Source: Lachnospiraceae bacterium
Lineage (GTDB): Bacteria; Bacillota; Clostridia; Lachnospirales; Lachnospiraceae
Direction of reading: 5' to 3'
Assembly: GCA_030531435.1 (NCBI GenBank)
Contig: JAUNNN010000014.1
Location: 1 to 43,533, forward strand
DNA: 43,533 nt
Shown here: positions 33,401-40,993 of the stretch, one piece after another
Position numbering within the stretch: position 1 is the stretch's first letter
Layout: each line of letters starts with the position of its first letter
Position numbers and translations under genes: made by a program
Notes under the pieces: model-generated
Told to the model about the DNA's origin: nothing
The model's database searches: none
The model's input: the letters and a program-made list of their open reading frames with translations, nothing else

Positions 33401-34702
33401 ATGAATATTAGATTTTATAATGCAAGAATTCTTACAATGGAAGAAGAGATTGGTGCTCCATGTGATTTAAAAGACATCTTTGAAGGTGTTTTATATGTTA
33501 AGGATTCTAAAATCGAATATGTTGGAAAAGAAGATATTAACACGGATATAAAGTGGGATAGAGAAATTGACTGTAAGGGCAATTTGCTTATGCCTGGATT
33601 TAAGAATGCACATACACATACAGGTATGACAGCAATGAGATCATATGCTGATGGACTTCCTTTACAGGAATGGCTTGAAACAAAGATATTTCCAATGGAA
33701 GCAAATATGACTGGTGATGATGTTAAACTTCTCACAAAGCTTGGTATTATGGAATATTTAACAAGTGGTATTACAGCTTGTATGGATATGTATTTAACTC
33801 CATATACAATTGCTGAAGCTTGTATTGAAACTGGTATGAGAGTGGTTCAGGTTAGTGGAATTAATAAATTTGGACCATCAATTGAAGAATTTGAAGACAG
33901 ATTCCTTAAGATTAATGGAGTAAATCCATTATCAACACAGATGATGGGCTTCCATGCTGAATACACATGTGATGAGGAACTTCTTAAAAAGTTATCTGAT
34001 TTAGCACATAAGTATAAAGCTCCAATGTATACTCATAACTCTGAAACAAAAGCAGAAGTTGAAGGCTGTATTGAAAGACATGGAGCTACACCTACAAAAT
34101 ATCTTGATTCTCTTGGATTATTTGACTTTGGTGGTGGCGGATATCATTGTGTACATTTTAATGATGAAGATATAAAAATATTTAGAGAAAAGGGATTGTC
34201 AGTAGTTACAAATCCTGGTTCAAATACTAAGCTTGCTAGCGGTGTTGCACCAATTACTAAGTATCTTGAAAATGATATAAATATTGCAATCGGTACAGAT
34301 GGACCTTCAAGTAATAACTGTCTTGATATGTTTAGAGAAATGTTCTTAGTAACAGGACTTGCAAAGCTTAATGATAATAATGCATCAGCAGTTGATGGCC
34401 TTGAAGTATTAAAGATGGCAACAAAGAATGGTGCTAAGGCAATGTATTTAAATGATTGCGATGTATTAGCAAAAGATAAGCAGGCTGATATTATTATGAT
34501 TGATTTACATCAGCCAAATATGCAGCCATTAAATGATATTGCAAGAAATATTGTATATTCAGGAAGCAAAACTAACGTAAAGATGACTATGATTGCTGGT
34601 AAAGTTTTATATGAAGATGGCAAGTATAACATTGGCGTAAATGAAGAGGATGTTTATAAAGAAGCTAATGATATTATTACAAAGCTTAAAAGTATGTCAT
34701 GA
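33401..34702 (+). CDS. mtaD: Amidohydrolase, MTA/S-adenosylhomocysteine deaminase type
   Basis: The 433-residue protein has an N-terminal composite beta domain and a TIM-barrel amidohydrolase core. Metal and substrate motifs are NAHTHTGMT (HxH), FHAEYTCDE, THNSETKAEVE, HCVHFND and IGTDGPSSNNC, matching the adenosine-type deaminases of the MtaD/TrzA/ATZ group. It probably deaminates 5'-methylthioadenosine, S-adenosylhomocysteine or adenosine to the inosine form, which would make a substrate for PNP. Guanine or other substrates are not excluded. The ATG follows AAAGGTGG, and the stop overlaps the next start (ATGA). Confidence 0.85.
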   Translation: MNIRFYNARILTMEEEIGAPCDLKDIFEGVLYVKDSKIEYVGKEDINTDIKWDREIDCKGNLLMPGFKNAHTHTGMTAMRSYADGLPLQEWLETKIFPMEANMTGDDVKLLTKLGIMEYLTSGITACMDMYLTPYTIAEACIETGMRVVQVSGINKFGPSIEEFEDRFLKINGVNPLSTQMMGFHAEYTCDEELLKKLSDLAHKYKAPMYTHNSETKAEVEGCIERHGATPTKYLDSLGLFDFGGGGYHCVHFNDEDIKIFREKGLSVVTNPGSNTKLASGVAPITKYLENDINIAIGTDGPSSNNCLDMFREMFLVTGLAKLNDNNASAVDGLEVLKMATKNGAKAMYLNDCDVLAKDKQADIIMIDLHQPNMQPLNDIARNIVYSGSKTNVKMTMIAGKVLYEDGKYNIGVNEEDVYKEANDIITKLKSMS

Positions 34703-36138
34703 TAGATAAGATTACTTGGGATGATTTAAGTCTTAATGAGATTTATTCTGGGCTAAATACATGTTGTACATCAGCGGGAGAAGATTTTCTTTATGAAAGA
34801 TTTTTTGATCCGTTTGATTCAAATAGAGAAGATTTTATTTATTTAATAGATAATAAATGTATTAAGCCTAATAAATCATTAAACTTAGTAGGAAAACTAA
34901 AAAAGTATAAATTTAAGGAATGTTTGGACAAAATAAGTAATATTCAGGCTGAGTCAAACATAAAGCATTATATAATGATTCTTTTTGTGATTTTGTCATT
35001 TGTACTTATTTTTGTTTATCCTGGCCCTGGAATTCTTTTTATGTTTGCTGCTGTATCAGCAAGTCTTGTAATATATTTTAAAGAACAGAGACTAAAATCA
35101 GGAGAGCTTTATGCTTTCTCCTATATAATAAAGCTTATTAATAGTATAACTTACTTCAGTGGTGATTCTTCAGATAGGGCAAATGCAATTATAGAAGAAT
35201 TAAATTCTCTTAAGAAGAAGCTTTCAAATATTGGAAGATTTTCATTCCTTATAAAGAAAAATGTCAGCACTGATGGTAATCCAATAGATGTTATTCTTGA
35301 TTATTTAAGAATGATTTTTCATCTGGATATAATTAAGTTCAATAATATGGTTTCATCTGTTAAGGAAAATAGTGATGAAATAATCCGTTTATATGAACTT
35401 ATCGGAATGGTGGATGCAGCTTGTGCAGTAAGAAAATACAGAGATTCACTTAGTTATTACTGCATTCCTGAATTTGTAGAAGAAAAGACCTTAGAAATAG
35501 AAGATGGATATCATCCACTTATTGTAAAGCCAGTTTCAAACTCAATTAATACTAATAAATCTGTTTTACTTACAGGTTCTAATGCATCTGGTAAATCAAC
35601 ATTCTTAAAAATGGTAGCATTAAATATTATTTTTGCTGAAAGTTTTGGATTTTCTTTTGCCAAGAGTATTAAGCTAAAAAGATGTTCTATTTATTCTTCA
35701 ATGGCTTTACGTGATAGCATTAGCGATGGTGACAGCTATTTTATAAAAGAAATAAAAGCACTAAAACGAATAGTTGATGCGGCTGATAGTGATGAAACTA
35801 TTATTTGCTTTATTGATGAAGTATTACGAGGCACAAATACGATTGAGCGTATTGCAGCATCTAGTGAGATCCTTCTTAATTTAGCAGATAAGAATGCTAT
35901 TGTATTTGCAGCAACTCATGATAATGAACTTACTTCTACATTATCACCTAAATATGAAAACTATCATTTTACTGAAGAAATAAAAGACAATGATATTTCC
36001 TTCTCTTATAAACTGTTGCAGGGTGTTTCTAAGACAAGAAATGCAGTTAAGCTCCTGTCATTTATGGGATTTAATGATGAAACTGTAAAGAATGCAGAGA
36101 AGAGAATAAATAGTTTTGAGACTTCTGGTACATGGTAA
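34699..36138 (+). CDS. Membrane-anchored MutS-like ATPase
   Basis: The 479-residue protein has two adjoining membrane helices (about residues 91-107 and 110-127), a helical lever-like region, and a MutS-type ATPase at the C-terminus: P-loop TGSNASGKST (residues 292-301), Walker B ICFIDEVLRGTNTIER, and the switch AATHDNELT. It lacks the mismatch-recognition domain of MutS and the Smr nuclease of MutS2. DNA mismatch repair is therefore unlikely, and the membrane segment points to another role. Related membrane MutS-like proteins are known in Firmicutes and Bacteroidetes but without firm function. The start is the ATG inside the stop codon of the deaminase gene. Confidence 0.85.
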   Translation: MIDKITWDDLSLNEIYSGLNTCCTSAGEDFLYERFFDPFDSNREDFIYLIDNKCIKPNKSLNLVGKLKKYKFKECLDKISNIQAESNIKHYIMILFVILSFVLIFVYPGPGILFMFAAVSASLVIYFKEQRLKSGELYAFSYIIKLINSITYFSGDSSDRANAIIEELNSLKKKLSNIGRFSFLIKKNVSTDGNPIDVILDYLRMIFHLDIIKFNNMVSSVKENSDEIIRLYELIGMVDAACAVRKYRDSLSYYCIPEFVEEKTLEIEDGYHPLIVKPVSNSINTNKSVLLTGSNASGKSTFLKMVALNIIFAESFGFSFAKSIKLKRCSIYSSMALRDSISDGDSYFIKEIKALKRIVDAADSDETIICFIDEVLRGTNTIERIAASSEILLNLADKNAIVFAATHDNELTSTLSPKYENYHFTEEIKDNDISFSYKLLQGVSKTRNAVKLLSFMGFNDETVKNAEKRINSFETSGTW

Positions 36139-36142
36139 CTTA

Positions 36143-36171
36143 TTGATTATATATTATATAAATGTTATATT
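36143..36171 (+). promoter_or_regulatory. Promoter upstream of the small membrane protein and thrC
   Basis: TTGATT (36143-36148), 17-base spacer, TATATT (36166-36171). No terminator is visible after the MutS-like gene, so read-through from upstream is possible as well. Confidence 0.6.
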
Positions 36172-36206
36172 TAATTGATTCTTAAGAAGAGAAAGGTAGT
36201 TTTGCG

Positions 36207-36359
36207 ATGACATTTTTAAGCACATTTGTAACTTATCTTATAATTGCAATTGGATTTTTAGCAATTATTGTTTGTGGCGTATTTGCCGGAAAAAAATTAA
36301 GAGAAAATAAAGATGCAAAGGCTTCAGTAGATGCTGCATCTGATAAGGAGAATAATTAG
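36207..36359 (+). CDS. Small single-span membrane protein (50 residues)
   Basis: An ATG at 36207, preceded by AGAAAGG, opens a 50-residue reading frame ending in TAG just three bases before thrC. Residues 4-28 form one hydrophobic helix (FLSTFVTYLIIAIGFLAII, then VCGVFAG), followed by a basic patch KKLR and a charged tail. The shape, the ribosome binding site, a promoter just upstream and the tight spacing to thrC support a real gene. Small single-helix proteins ending in GKKLR are known in Lachnospiraceae, sometimes under misleading names; I know no established function. Topology is probably N-out, C-in by the positive-inside rule. Confidence 0.7.
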   Translation: MTFLSTFVTYLIIAIGFLAIIVCGVFAGKKLRENKDAKASVDAASDKENN

Positions 36360-36361
36360 TA

Positions 36362-37831
36362 ATGAAATATATTAGTACACGTGGATTATCTAAAGAATAT
36401 TCTGCTTCTGAGGCAGTTATAAAGGGTCTTTGTGATGATGGTGGCTTATTTGTACCTACATCTTTCCCTAAGCTTTCTTGTTCATTATCTGATCTTACTA
36501 AAATGGACTACAGAGAGACTGCATATACAGTTTTAAAGGAGTTCTTTACAGATTATACAGAAGAAGAATTAAGAGCATGTGTAAATAATGCATATGATGA
36601 GAAGTTTGATACAGACGAAATAGCTCCACTTGTTAAGAAGGGTAATGAATATTTCCTTGAGCTTTTCCATGGTAAGACAATTGCCTTTAAGGATATGGCT
36701 TTATCAATTCTTCCTCATTTATTAACAACAGCATTAAAGAAGAACAATATTAATAAAGAGGTTGTTATTTTAACAGCTACATCAGGTGATACTGGTAAAG
36801 CAGCACTTTCTGCATTTGCAGATGTTAAGGGCACAAGAATTATTGTTTTCTATCCAAAGGGTGGTGTTTCTAAGATTCAGGAACTTCAGATGGTTACTGA
36901 AAAGGGTGCTAACACAAAGGTTGTTGGTGTTAAAGGAAACTTTGATGATTGCCAGACTGGTGTTAAGAATATTTTTAATAATGAAGCACTTAAGAAGGAA
37001 CTTGATGATAATGGATTTGTATTTTCATCAGCAAATTCAATTAATATAGGACGTCTTTTCCCACAGGTTGCTTATTATGTATGGACATATTCTCGTATGC
37101 TTAAGATGGGAGAAATAAAAGAAGGCGAGAAGATTAACGTTATTGTTCCTACAGGTAACTTTGGTAATATTTTAGCTGGATACTTTGCTAAGAAGATGGG
37201 TATTCCTATTGATAAGATGATTTGTGCATCAAATGAAAATAAGGTTCTCTACGATTTCTTTATGAGTGGAGAATATGATAGAAATAGAGATTTCATTCTT
37301 ACATCATCACCATCAATGGATATTCTTATTTCAAGTAACCTTGAGAGACTTATTTATATTATTGCAGGCTGTGATGCAAAGAAAAATGCTGAATTAATGA
37401 AGGACCTTTCAGAAAAGGGTAAGTATAGCATTACAGATGATATGAAGAAAGAGCTTTCTGATTTCATAGGATTCTATGCAACAGAAGACCAGGTATTTGA
37501 TACAATTAAGTCTTTATACAAAGAGACAGGCTATGTAATTGATACACATACAGCAGTTGCTGCTACAGCTGATAGAAATATAAAGCAGGATAATAAGAGT
37601 GTTGTTATTTCTACAGCAAGCCCATACAAATTTACAAGAAATGTAATGAAGGCTATTGGTGAGAATTCAGAAGAGCCAGATGATTTCAAGCTTGTAGATA
37701 GACTTTCAGAAATTGCAAAGGTTAAGGTGCCTAACGCTGTTGAAGAAATTAGAAATGCTGATATTAAGCATGATACAGTAGTTGAAGTATCAGAAATGGA
37801 AAGTCTTGTAAAGAATTCATTAATTAAATAG
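36362..37831 (+). CDS. thrC: Threonine synthase
   Basis: The 489-residue PLP enzyme converts O-phosphohomoserine to threonine. The N-terminal motif STRGLSKEYSASEAVIKGL and GLFVP are typical. The PLP-lysine segment is LFHGKTIAFKDMALS near residue 110, and the substrate/PLP phosphate motif is TATSGDTGKAAL near residue 140. It is the long (fungal/enterobacterial-like) ThrC form. It shares a promoter with the 50-residue membrane protein and ends at a terminator. No other threonine-pathway gene is in the window. Confidence 0.95.
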   Translation: MKYISTRGLSKEYSASEAVIKGLCDDGGLFVPTSFPKLSCSLSDLTKMDYRETAYTVLKEFFTDYTEEELRACVNNAYDEKFDTDEIAPLVKKGNEYFLELFHGKTIAFKDMALSILPHLLTTALKKNNINKEVVILTATSGDTGKAALSAFADVKGTRIIVFYPKGGVSKIQELQMVTEKGANTKVVGVKGNFDDCQTGVKNIFNNEALKKELDDNGFVFSSANSINIGRLFPQVAYYVWTYSRMLKMGEIKEGEKINVIVPTGNFGNILAGYFAKKMGIPIDKMICASNENKVLYDFFMSGEYDRNRDFILTSSPSMDILISSNLERLIYIIAGCDAKKNAELMKDLSEKGKYSITDDMKKELSDFIGFYATEDQVFDTIKSLYKETGYVIDTHTAVAATADRNIKQDNKSVVISTASPYKFTRNVMKAIGENSEEPDDFKLVDRLSEIAKVKVPNAVEEIRNADIKHDTVVEVSEMESLVKNSLIK

Positions 37832-37847
37832 TTTTGAATAATAAAAG

Positions 37848-37879
37848 ACACGCCATTAAATTAAATGGCGTGTTTTTTT
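37848..37879. terminator. Terminator between thrC and the CheX-like gene
   Basis: ACACGCCATT (37848-37857) pairs with AATGGCGTGT (37864-37873), followed by T7 on the plus strand; a weaker T-rich tail exists for the minus strand, so it may serve both convergent genes. Confidence 0.9.
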
Positions 37880-37887
37880 ATTGCAAT

Positions 37888-38418
37888 TTATTTTGTGTTC
37901 TTAAGAAGCTCCACTAATAGGAAGTTTACTGTTCCGTATGAGAAGTTTATTGGAACAACAGTAACCTTTCCTTCTATTGGGCTTTGGATACTCTTTTTAC
38001 CATTCTGTTTTGGAACTGAAAGGCTTAATTCACATATATTATTTTCTGAAAGATATACAATGAAGAGTCCATTGTGTAAATTTAGAAAATCAAGTAATAC
38101 CTCTTTACATACTTCATCGTATTCAGCAATGCCAAGCTTTGAGTAGCTTTCCGCAAAAGCTGTTAAAGCTCTTATTTCACCATCAACAGCAGAATATGCT
38201 GCAGGTAAACCTGTGATTTCCTGTGAAATTTCATGGTCAACATTGTATACATCACGGAATTCAATATTACCAACCGTAATATTTGAATCAACATATACAA
38301 CAACGTCCTGAATTAACTTTTGTATATATCCCTTTACAAACTCATCACAATTTGATTCATCTAAAGAATAGAAGTTTGTGGCTTGTAATAAGTTTTCAAT
38401 TACTAAATCCGTATTCAT
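37888..38418 (-). CDS. CheX-like chemotaxis phosphatase-type protein
   Basis: The ATG at 38418, with AGGGG upstream, gives 176 residues. The sequence is weakly conserved, but EVLLDFLNLHNGLFIVYLS near residue 120 resembles the E-x-x-N helix and following strand of CheC/CheX proteins, which dephosphorylate CheY-type receivers. The gene lies 10 bases downstream of a stand-alone CheY-like receiver, which supports a receiver-phosphatase pair. A different role, for instance as the receiver's output partner, is possible. I am sure that it is a coding region, less sure of the family. Confidence 0.6.
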   Translation of the reverse strand: MNTDLVIENLLQATNFYSLDESNCDEFVKGYIQKLIQDVVVYVDSNITVGNIEFRDVYNVDHEISQEITGLPAAYSAVDGEIRALTAFAESYSKLGIAEYDEVCKEVLLDFLNLHNGLFIVYLSENNICELSLSVPKQNGKKSIQSPIEGKVTVVPINFSYGTVNFLLVELLKNTK

Positions 38419-38428
38419 ATAACACCCC

Positions 38429-38797
38429 TTAGAAAATATGATCAATTACCTGCTTCAAAGTTGCCCCCTCAACTGGTTTTTGAAGAAAGTCTTTAGCACC
38501 TGCTTTAATAGCTTCTTTTAAATGTGTCTGTGTACCAACAGAAGAGCAGATAATAACTTTAGTCTGTGGGCAGCTTGCCATTATTTCTTTTGTTGCTGTT
38601 ATTCCATCTTTAACAGGCATAATAATATCAAGAAAAACAACGTCTGGCTTTTCAGCAATACATAAATCAACAGCTGCCTGACCATTTGCTGCTTCAATTA
38701 TATTTGTAATACCTAATGCATTAAGTAGGTTAGTAAGACTCTTTCTGGCAAGAATAGAATCATCACATACTAAAATTTTTGCGTTTTCCTTTGTCAT
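38429..38797 (-). CDS. Stand-alone CheY-like response regulator
   Basis: The ATG at 38797 follows GGAGG; an upstream in-frame start at 38836 lies inside the citrate synthase gene and is rejected. The 122-residue protein is a single receiver domain: LVCDDSILARKSL with the acidic pair near residues 11-12, phosphoacceptor Asp in VVFLDIIMPVKDG, Ser/Thr in IICSSVG, and Lys in FLQKPVEG. It has no DNA-binding domain, so output is by protein contact. It lies in an operon between citrate synthase and a CheX-like gene. No cognate kinase is adjacent. Confidence 0.92.
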   Translation of the reverse strand: MTKENAKILVCDDSILARKSLTNLLNALGITNIIEAANGQAAVDLCIAEKPDVVFLDIIMPVKDGITATKEIMASCPQTKVIICSSVGTQTHLKEAIKAGAKDFLQKPVEGATLKQVIDHIF

Positions 38798-38813
38798 ATT
38801 AACCTCCAATACC

Positions 38814-40175
38814 TTATCTGTTGTCGATAGGAACATATGTCTGATCAGTAATAATTGGTTTATAAGCTGGTCTTATAATTTTACCGTTGTTTGCAAGTTC
38901 TTCCATTCTGTGTGCTGACCAACCTACAATACGTGCACAGGCAAACATTGGTGTATAGAGCTGCTTAGGTAATCTAAGCATTTCATATACGAAGCCTGAA
39001 TAGAAGTCCACGTTACAGCAAACGCCTTTGTACATTTTTCTTTCTTTTGCAATGATTTGAGGAGCAAGTTTTTCAACTAATGAATAAAGTGCAAATTCAT
39101 CCTGAAGACCTTTTTCCTCTGAAAGCTTTTCAACGTATGATTTGAAAATTTCTTTACGTGGATCAGAAGAAGAGTAAACGGCATGACCAACACCATATAT
39201 AAGTCCCTGTTTATCAAAGGCTTCACCATGAAGTAACTTTACAAGATAATTTGAAACTTCATCTTCATCTTTCCAGTCTTTAACTTTTTCTTTCATTTCA
39301 GCAAACATTTCAGTTACCTTAATATTTGCTCCACCATGTCTTGGACCTTTAAGTGAACCAAGAGCAGCGGCCATAACTGAATATGTATCTGAATGAGTTG
39401 ATGTAACTACATGTGTAGTAAATGTAGAGTTATTACCACCACCATGTTCCATGTGAAGTACTAAAGCTACATCAAGAAGCTTAGCTTCAAGTGGTGTGTA
39501 TTTTTTATCTGATCTAAGTATTCGTAAAATATTCTCAGCAGTTGAAAGATTATCTTTTGGCTGATGAATATATAAGCTCTTATTATCGTGATAGTGTCTA
39601 TATGCCTGATATCCGTAAACAGATAGAAGAGGAAATAGACTTATAAGCTGCATACACTGTCTTAATACGTTTGGAATAGAAATATCATCATCTTTCTCAT
39701 CGTATGAATAAAGAGTAAGTACACTTCTGGCAAGTGTGTTCATCATATCGCGGCTTGGAGCCTTCATAATAATGTCACGAACAAAGCTTGTAGGAAGTGA
39801 ACGATAGAATGCAAGTTCTCTGTTGAATTTCTCTAACTGGTTAGCATTTGGAAGAGAACCAAAGAGAAGAAGATATGCAACCTCTTCATATCCCATACGA
39901 TTATCTTTTGTAAAGCCTTTTACAAGGTCTTTTACATTATATCCACGATAAAATAATTCACCATCTATAGGAATCTGAACGCCATCAACAATTTTATTTG
40001 CACGAACATCCGATATATTTGTAAGACCAGTTAAGACACCTTTTCCGTTCTGATCTCTTAAACCACGTTTTACTCCATACTCAGTATATAAATCTGGAGA
40101 TATCATGTCGGCATCTAAAACGTATTTAGATAAATCTATGATATTTTGTGATGTTTCACTATAAATATTTGCCAT
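38814..40175 (-). CDS. gltA: Citrate synthase
   Basis: The 453-residue protein condenses acetyl-CoA and oxaloacetate to citrate. Recognisable segments are GELFYRGYNVKDLV, the catalytic histidines in HMEHGGGNNSTFTT and YGVGHAVYSSSDPR, GSLKGPRHGGAN, and the catalytic aspartate in NVDFYSGFVYEML. The Clostridia often carry this long form. 2-Methylcitrate synthase activity cannot be excluded. It is followed, 16 bases downstream on the same strand, by a CheY-like receiver and a CheX-like protein, a combination that has no obvious metabolic reason. It starts after GTGAGG. Confidence 0.92.
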   Translation of the reverse strand: MANIYSETSQNIIDLSKYVLDADMISPDLYTEYGVKRGLRDQNGKGVLTGLTNISDVRANKIVDGVQIPIDGELFYRGYNVKDLVKGFTKDNRMGYEEVAYLLLFGSLPNANQLEKFNRELAFYRSLPTSFVRDIIMKAPSRDMMNTLARSVLTLYSYDEKDDDISIPNVLRQCMQLISLFPLLSVYGYQAYRHYHDNKSLYIHQPKDNLSTAENILRILRSDKKYTPLEAKLLDVALVLHMEHGGGNNSTFTTHVVTSTHSDTYSVMAAALGSLKGPRHGGANIKVTEMFAEMKEKVKDWKDEDEVSNYLVKLLHGEAFDKQGLIYGVGHAVYSSSDPRKEIFKSYVEKLSEEKGLQDEFALYSLVEKLAPQIIAKERKMYKGVCCNVDFYSGFVYEMLRLPKQLYTPMFACARIVGWSAHRMEELANNGKIIRPAYKPIITDQTYVPIDNR

Positions 40176-40212
40176 ATTTGCCTCACTCTATATAAATATA
40201 CGAATCTATCAT

Positions 40213-40242
40213 ATCATACTTTTGCTTAATAAAAAATAACAA
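40213..40242 (-). promoter_or_regulatory. Probable promoter of the citrate synthase operon
   Basis: On the minus strand TTGTTA (40237-40242), 18-base spacer, TATGAT (40213-40218), 37 bases before the start codon. Confidence 0.4.
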
Positions 40243-40259
40243 ATATGGTATATTTCTCA

Positions 40260-40290
40260 ATTTGTAAACAAATACAATTTAATGTAGAAT
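40260..40290 (+). promoter_or_regulatory. deoC promoter with overlapping cre-like palindrome
   Basis: TTGTAA (40262-40267), 17-base spacer, TAGAAT (40285-40290). ATTTGT-AA-ACAAAT (40260-40273) is an inverted repeat on the -35. TGTAAACAAATACA (40263-40276) matches 9 of 11 fixed positions of the CcpA cre consensus TGWAANCGNTNWCA, but lacks the central G. Binding here would repress deoC; which regulator is unknown. Confidence 0.4.
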
Positions 40291-40349
40291 AATTTATAAA
40301 TATATTTATGCAAAAACGCATATTAATTAAAAAAGAGAGGTAAATATTA

Positions 40350-40991
40350 ATGGATAATAAGGAAATTTTAAAGCATGTAGACCATACAGTATTAAAGGCA
40401 TTTACATCATGGGATGATATTAAGAAATTATGTGATGAGGCTGTGGAATTAAATACAGCGTCAGTCTGCATACCACCAACATATATTAAGAGAATTAACG
40501 ATACATATGGAAATAAGATCAATATATGTACTGTTATTGGATTCCCTCTTGGCTATTCTGTAGTAGAAGCTAAAATCGCTGAAGCAAAGAAAGCTATTGA
40601 AGATGGTGCAAATGAAATTGATATGGTTATTAACATTTGTGACGTTAAGAATGGCGATTTTGATAAAGTATTTGATGAAATAAAGGCTATTAGAAAAGCT
40701 ACAGAAGGTAAAGTTTTAAAGGTTATTATTGAAACTTGTTATTTAACAGATGATGAAAAGATTAAGCTTTGTAAAATAGTAACTGATGCAAAAGCTGATT
40801 ATATTAAAACATCAACAGGCTTTGGAACAAATGGAGCAACTATTGAAGATATTAAGCTGTTTAAGGCCAATATTGGCAGTGACGTTAAGATGAAGGCTGC
40901 TGGTGGAATCAGAACAAAAGAAGCAATGGAAGAATACTTAAACGAAGGCTGCGATAGAATCGGAAGCTCTAGTGCATCTATACTTAAATAA
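40350..40991 (+). CDS. deoC: Deoxyribose-phosphate aldolase
   Basis: The 213-residue TIM-barrel protein cleaves 2-deoxyribose-5-phosphate into acetaldehyde and glyceraldehyde-3-phosphate. Motifs are DHTVLKAFTSWDDI at the start, IDMVINICDVKNGD, KVIIETCYLTDDE, the Schiff-base lysine in ADYIKTSTGFG, and the second lysine in KMKAAGGIR. It completes deoxynucleoside breakdown that begins with nucleoside phosphorylase, whose gene lies 8 kb away. A GAGAGG ribosome binding site precedes the ATG. An aminopeptidase gene follows two bases later. Confidence 0.96.
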   Translation: MDNKEILKHVDHTVLKAFTSWDDIKKLCDEAVELNTASVCIPPTYIKRINDTYGNKINICTVIGFPLGYSVVEAKIAEAKKAIEDGANEIDMVINICDVKNGDFDKVFDEIKAIRKATEGKVLKVIIETCYLTDDEKIKLCKIVTDAKADYIKTSTGFGTNGATIEDIKLFKANIGSDVKMKAAGGIRTKEAMEEYLNEGCDRIGSSSASILK

Positions 40992-40993
40992 TT

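Noticed and set aside
34699-36138. MutS mismatch-repair protein
   Set aside because: The mismatch-recognition and connector domains are absent and two membrane helices are present.
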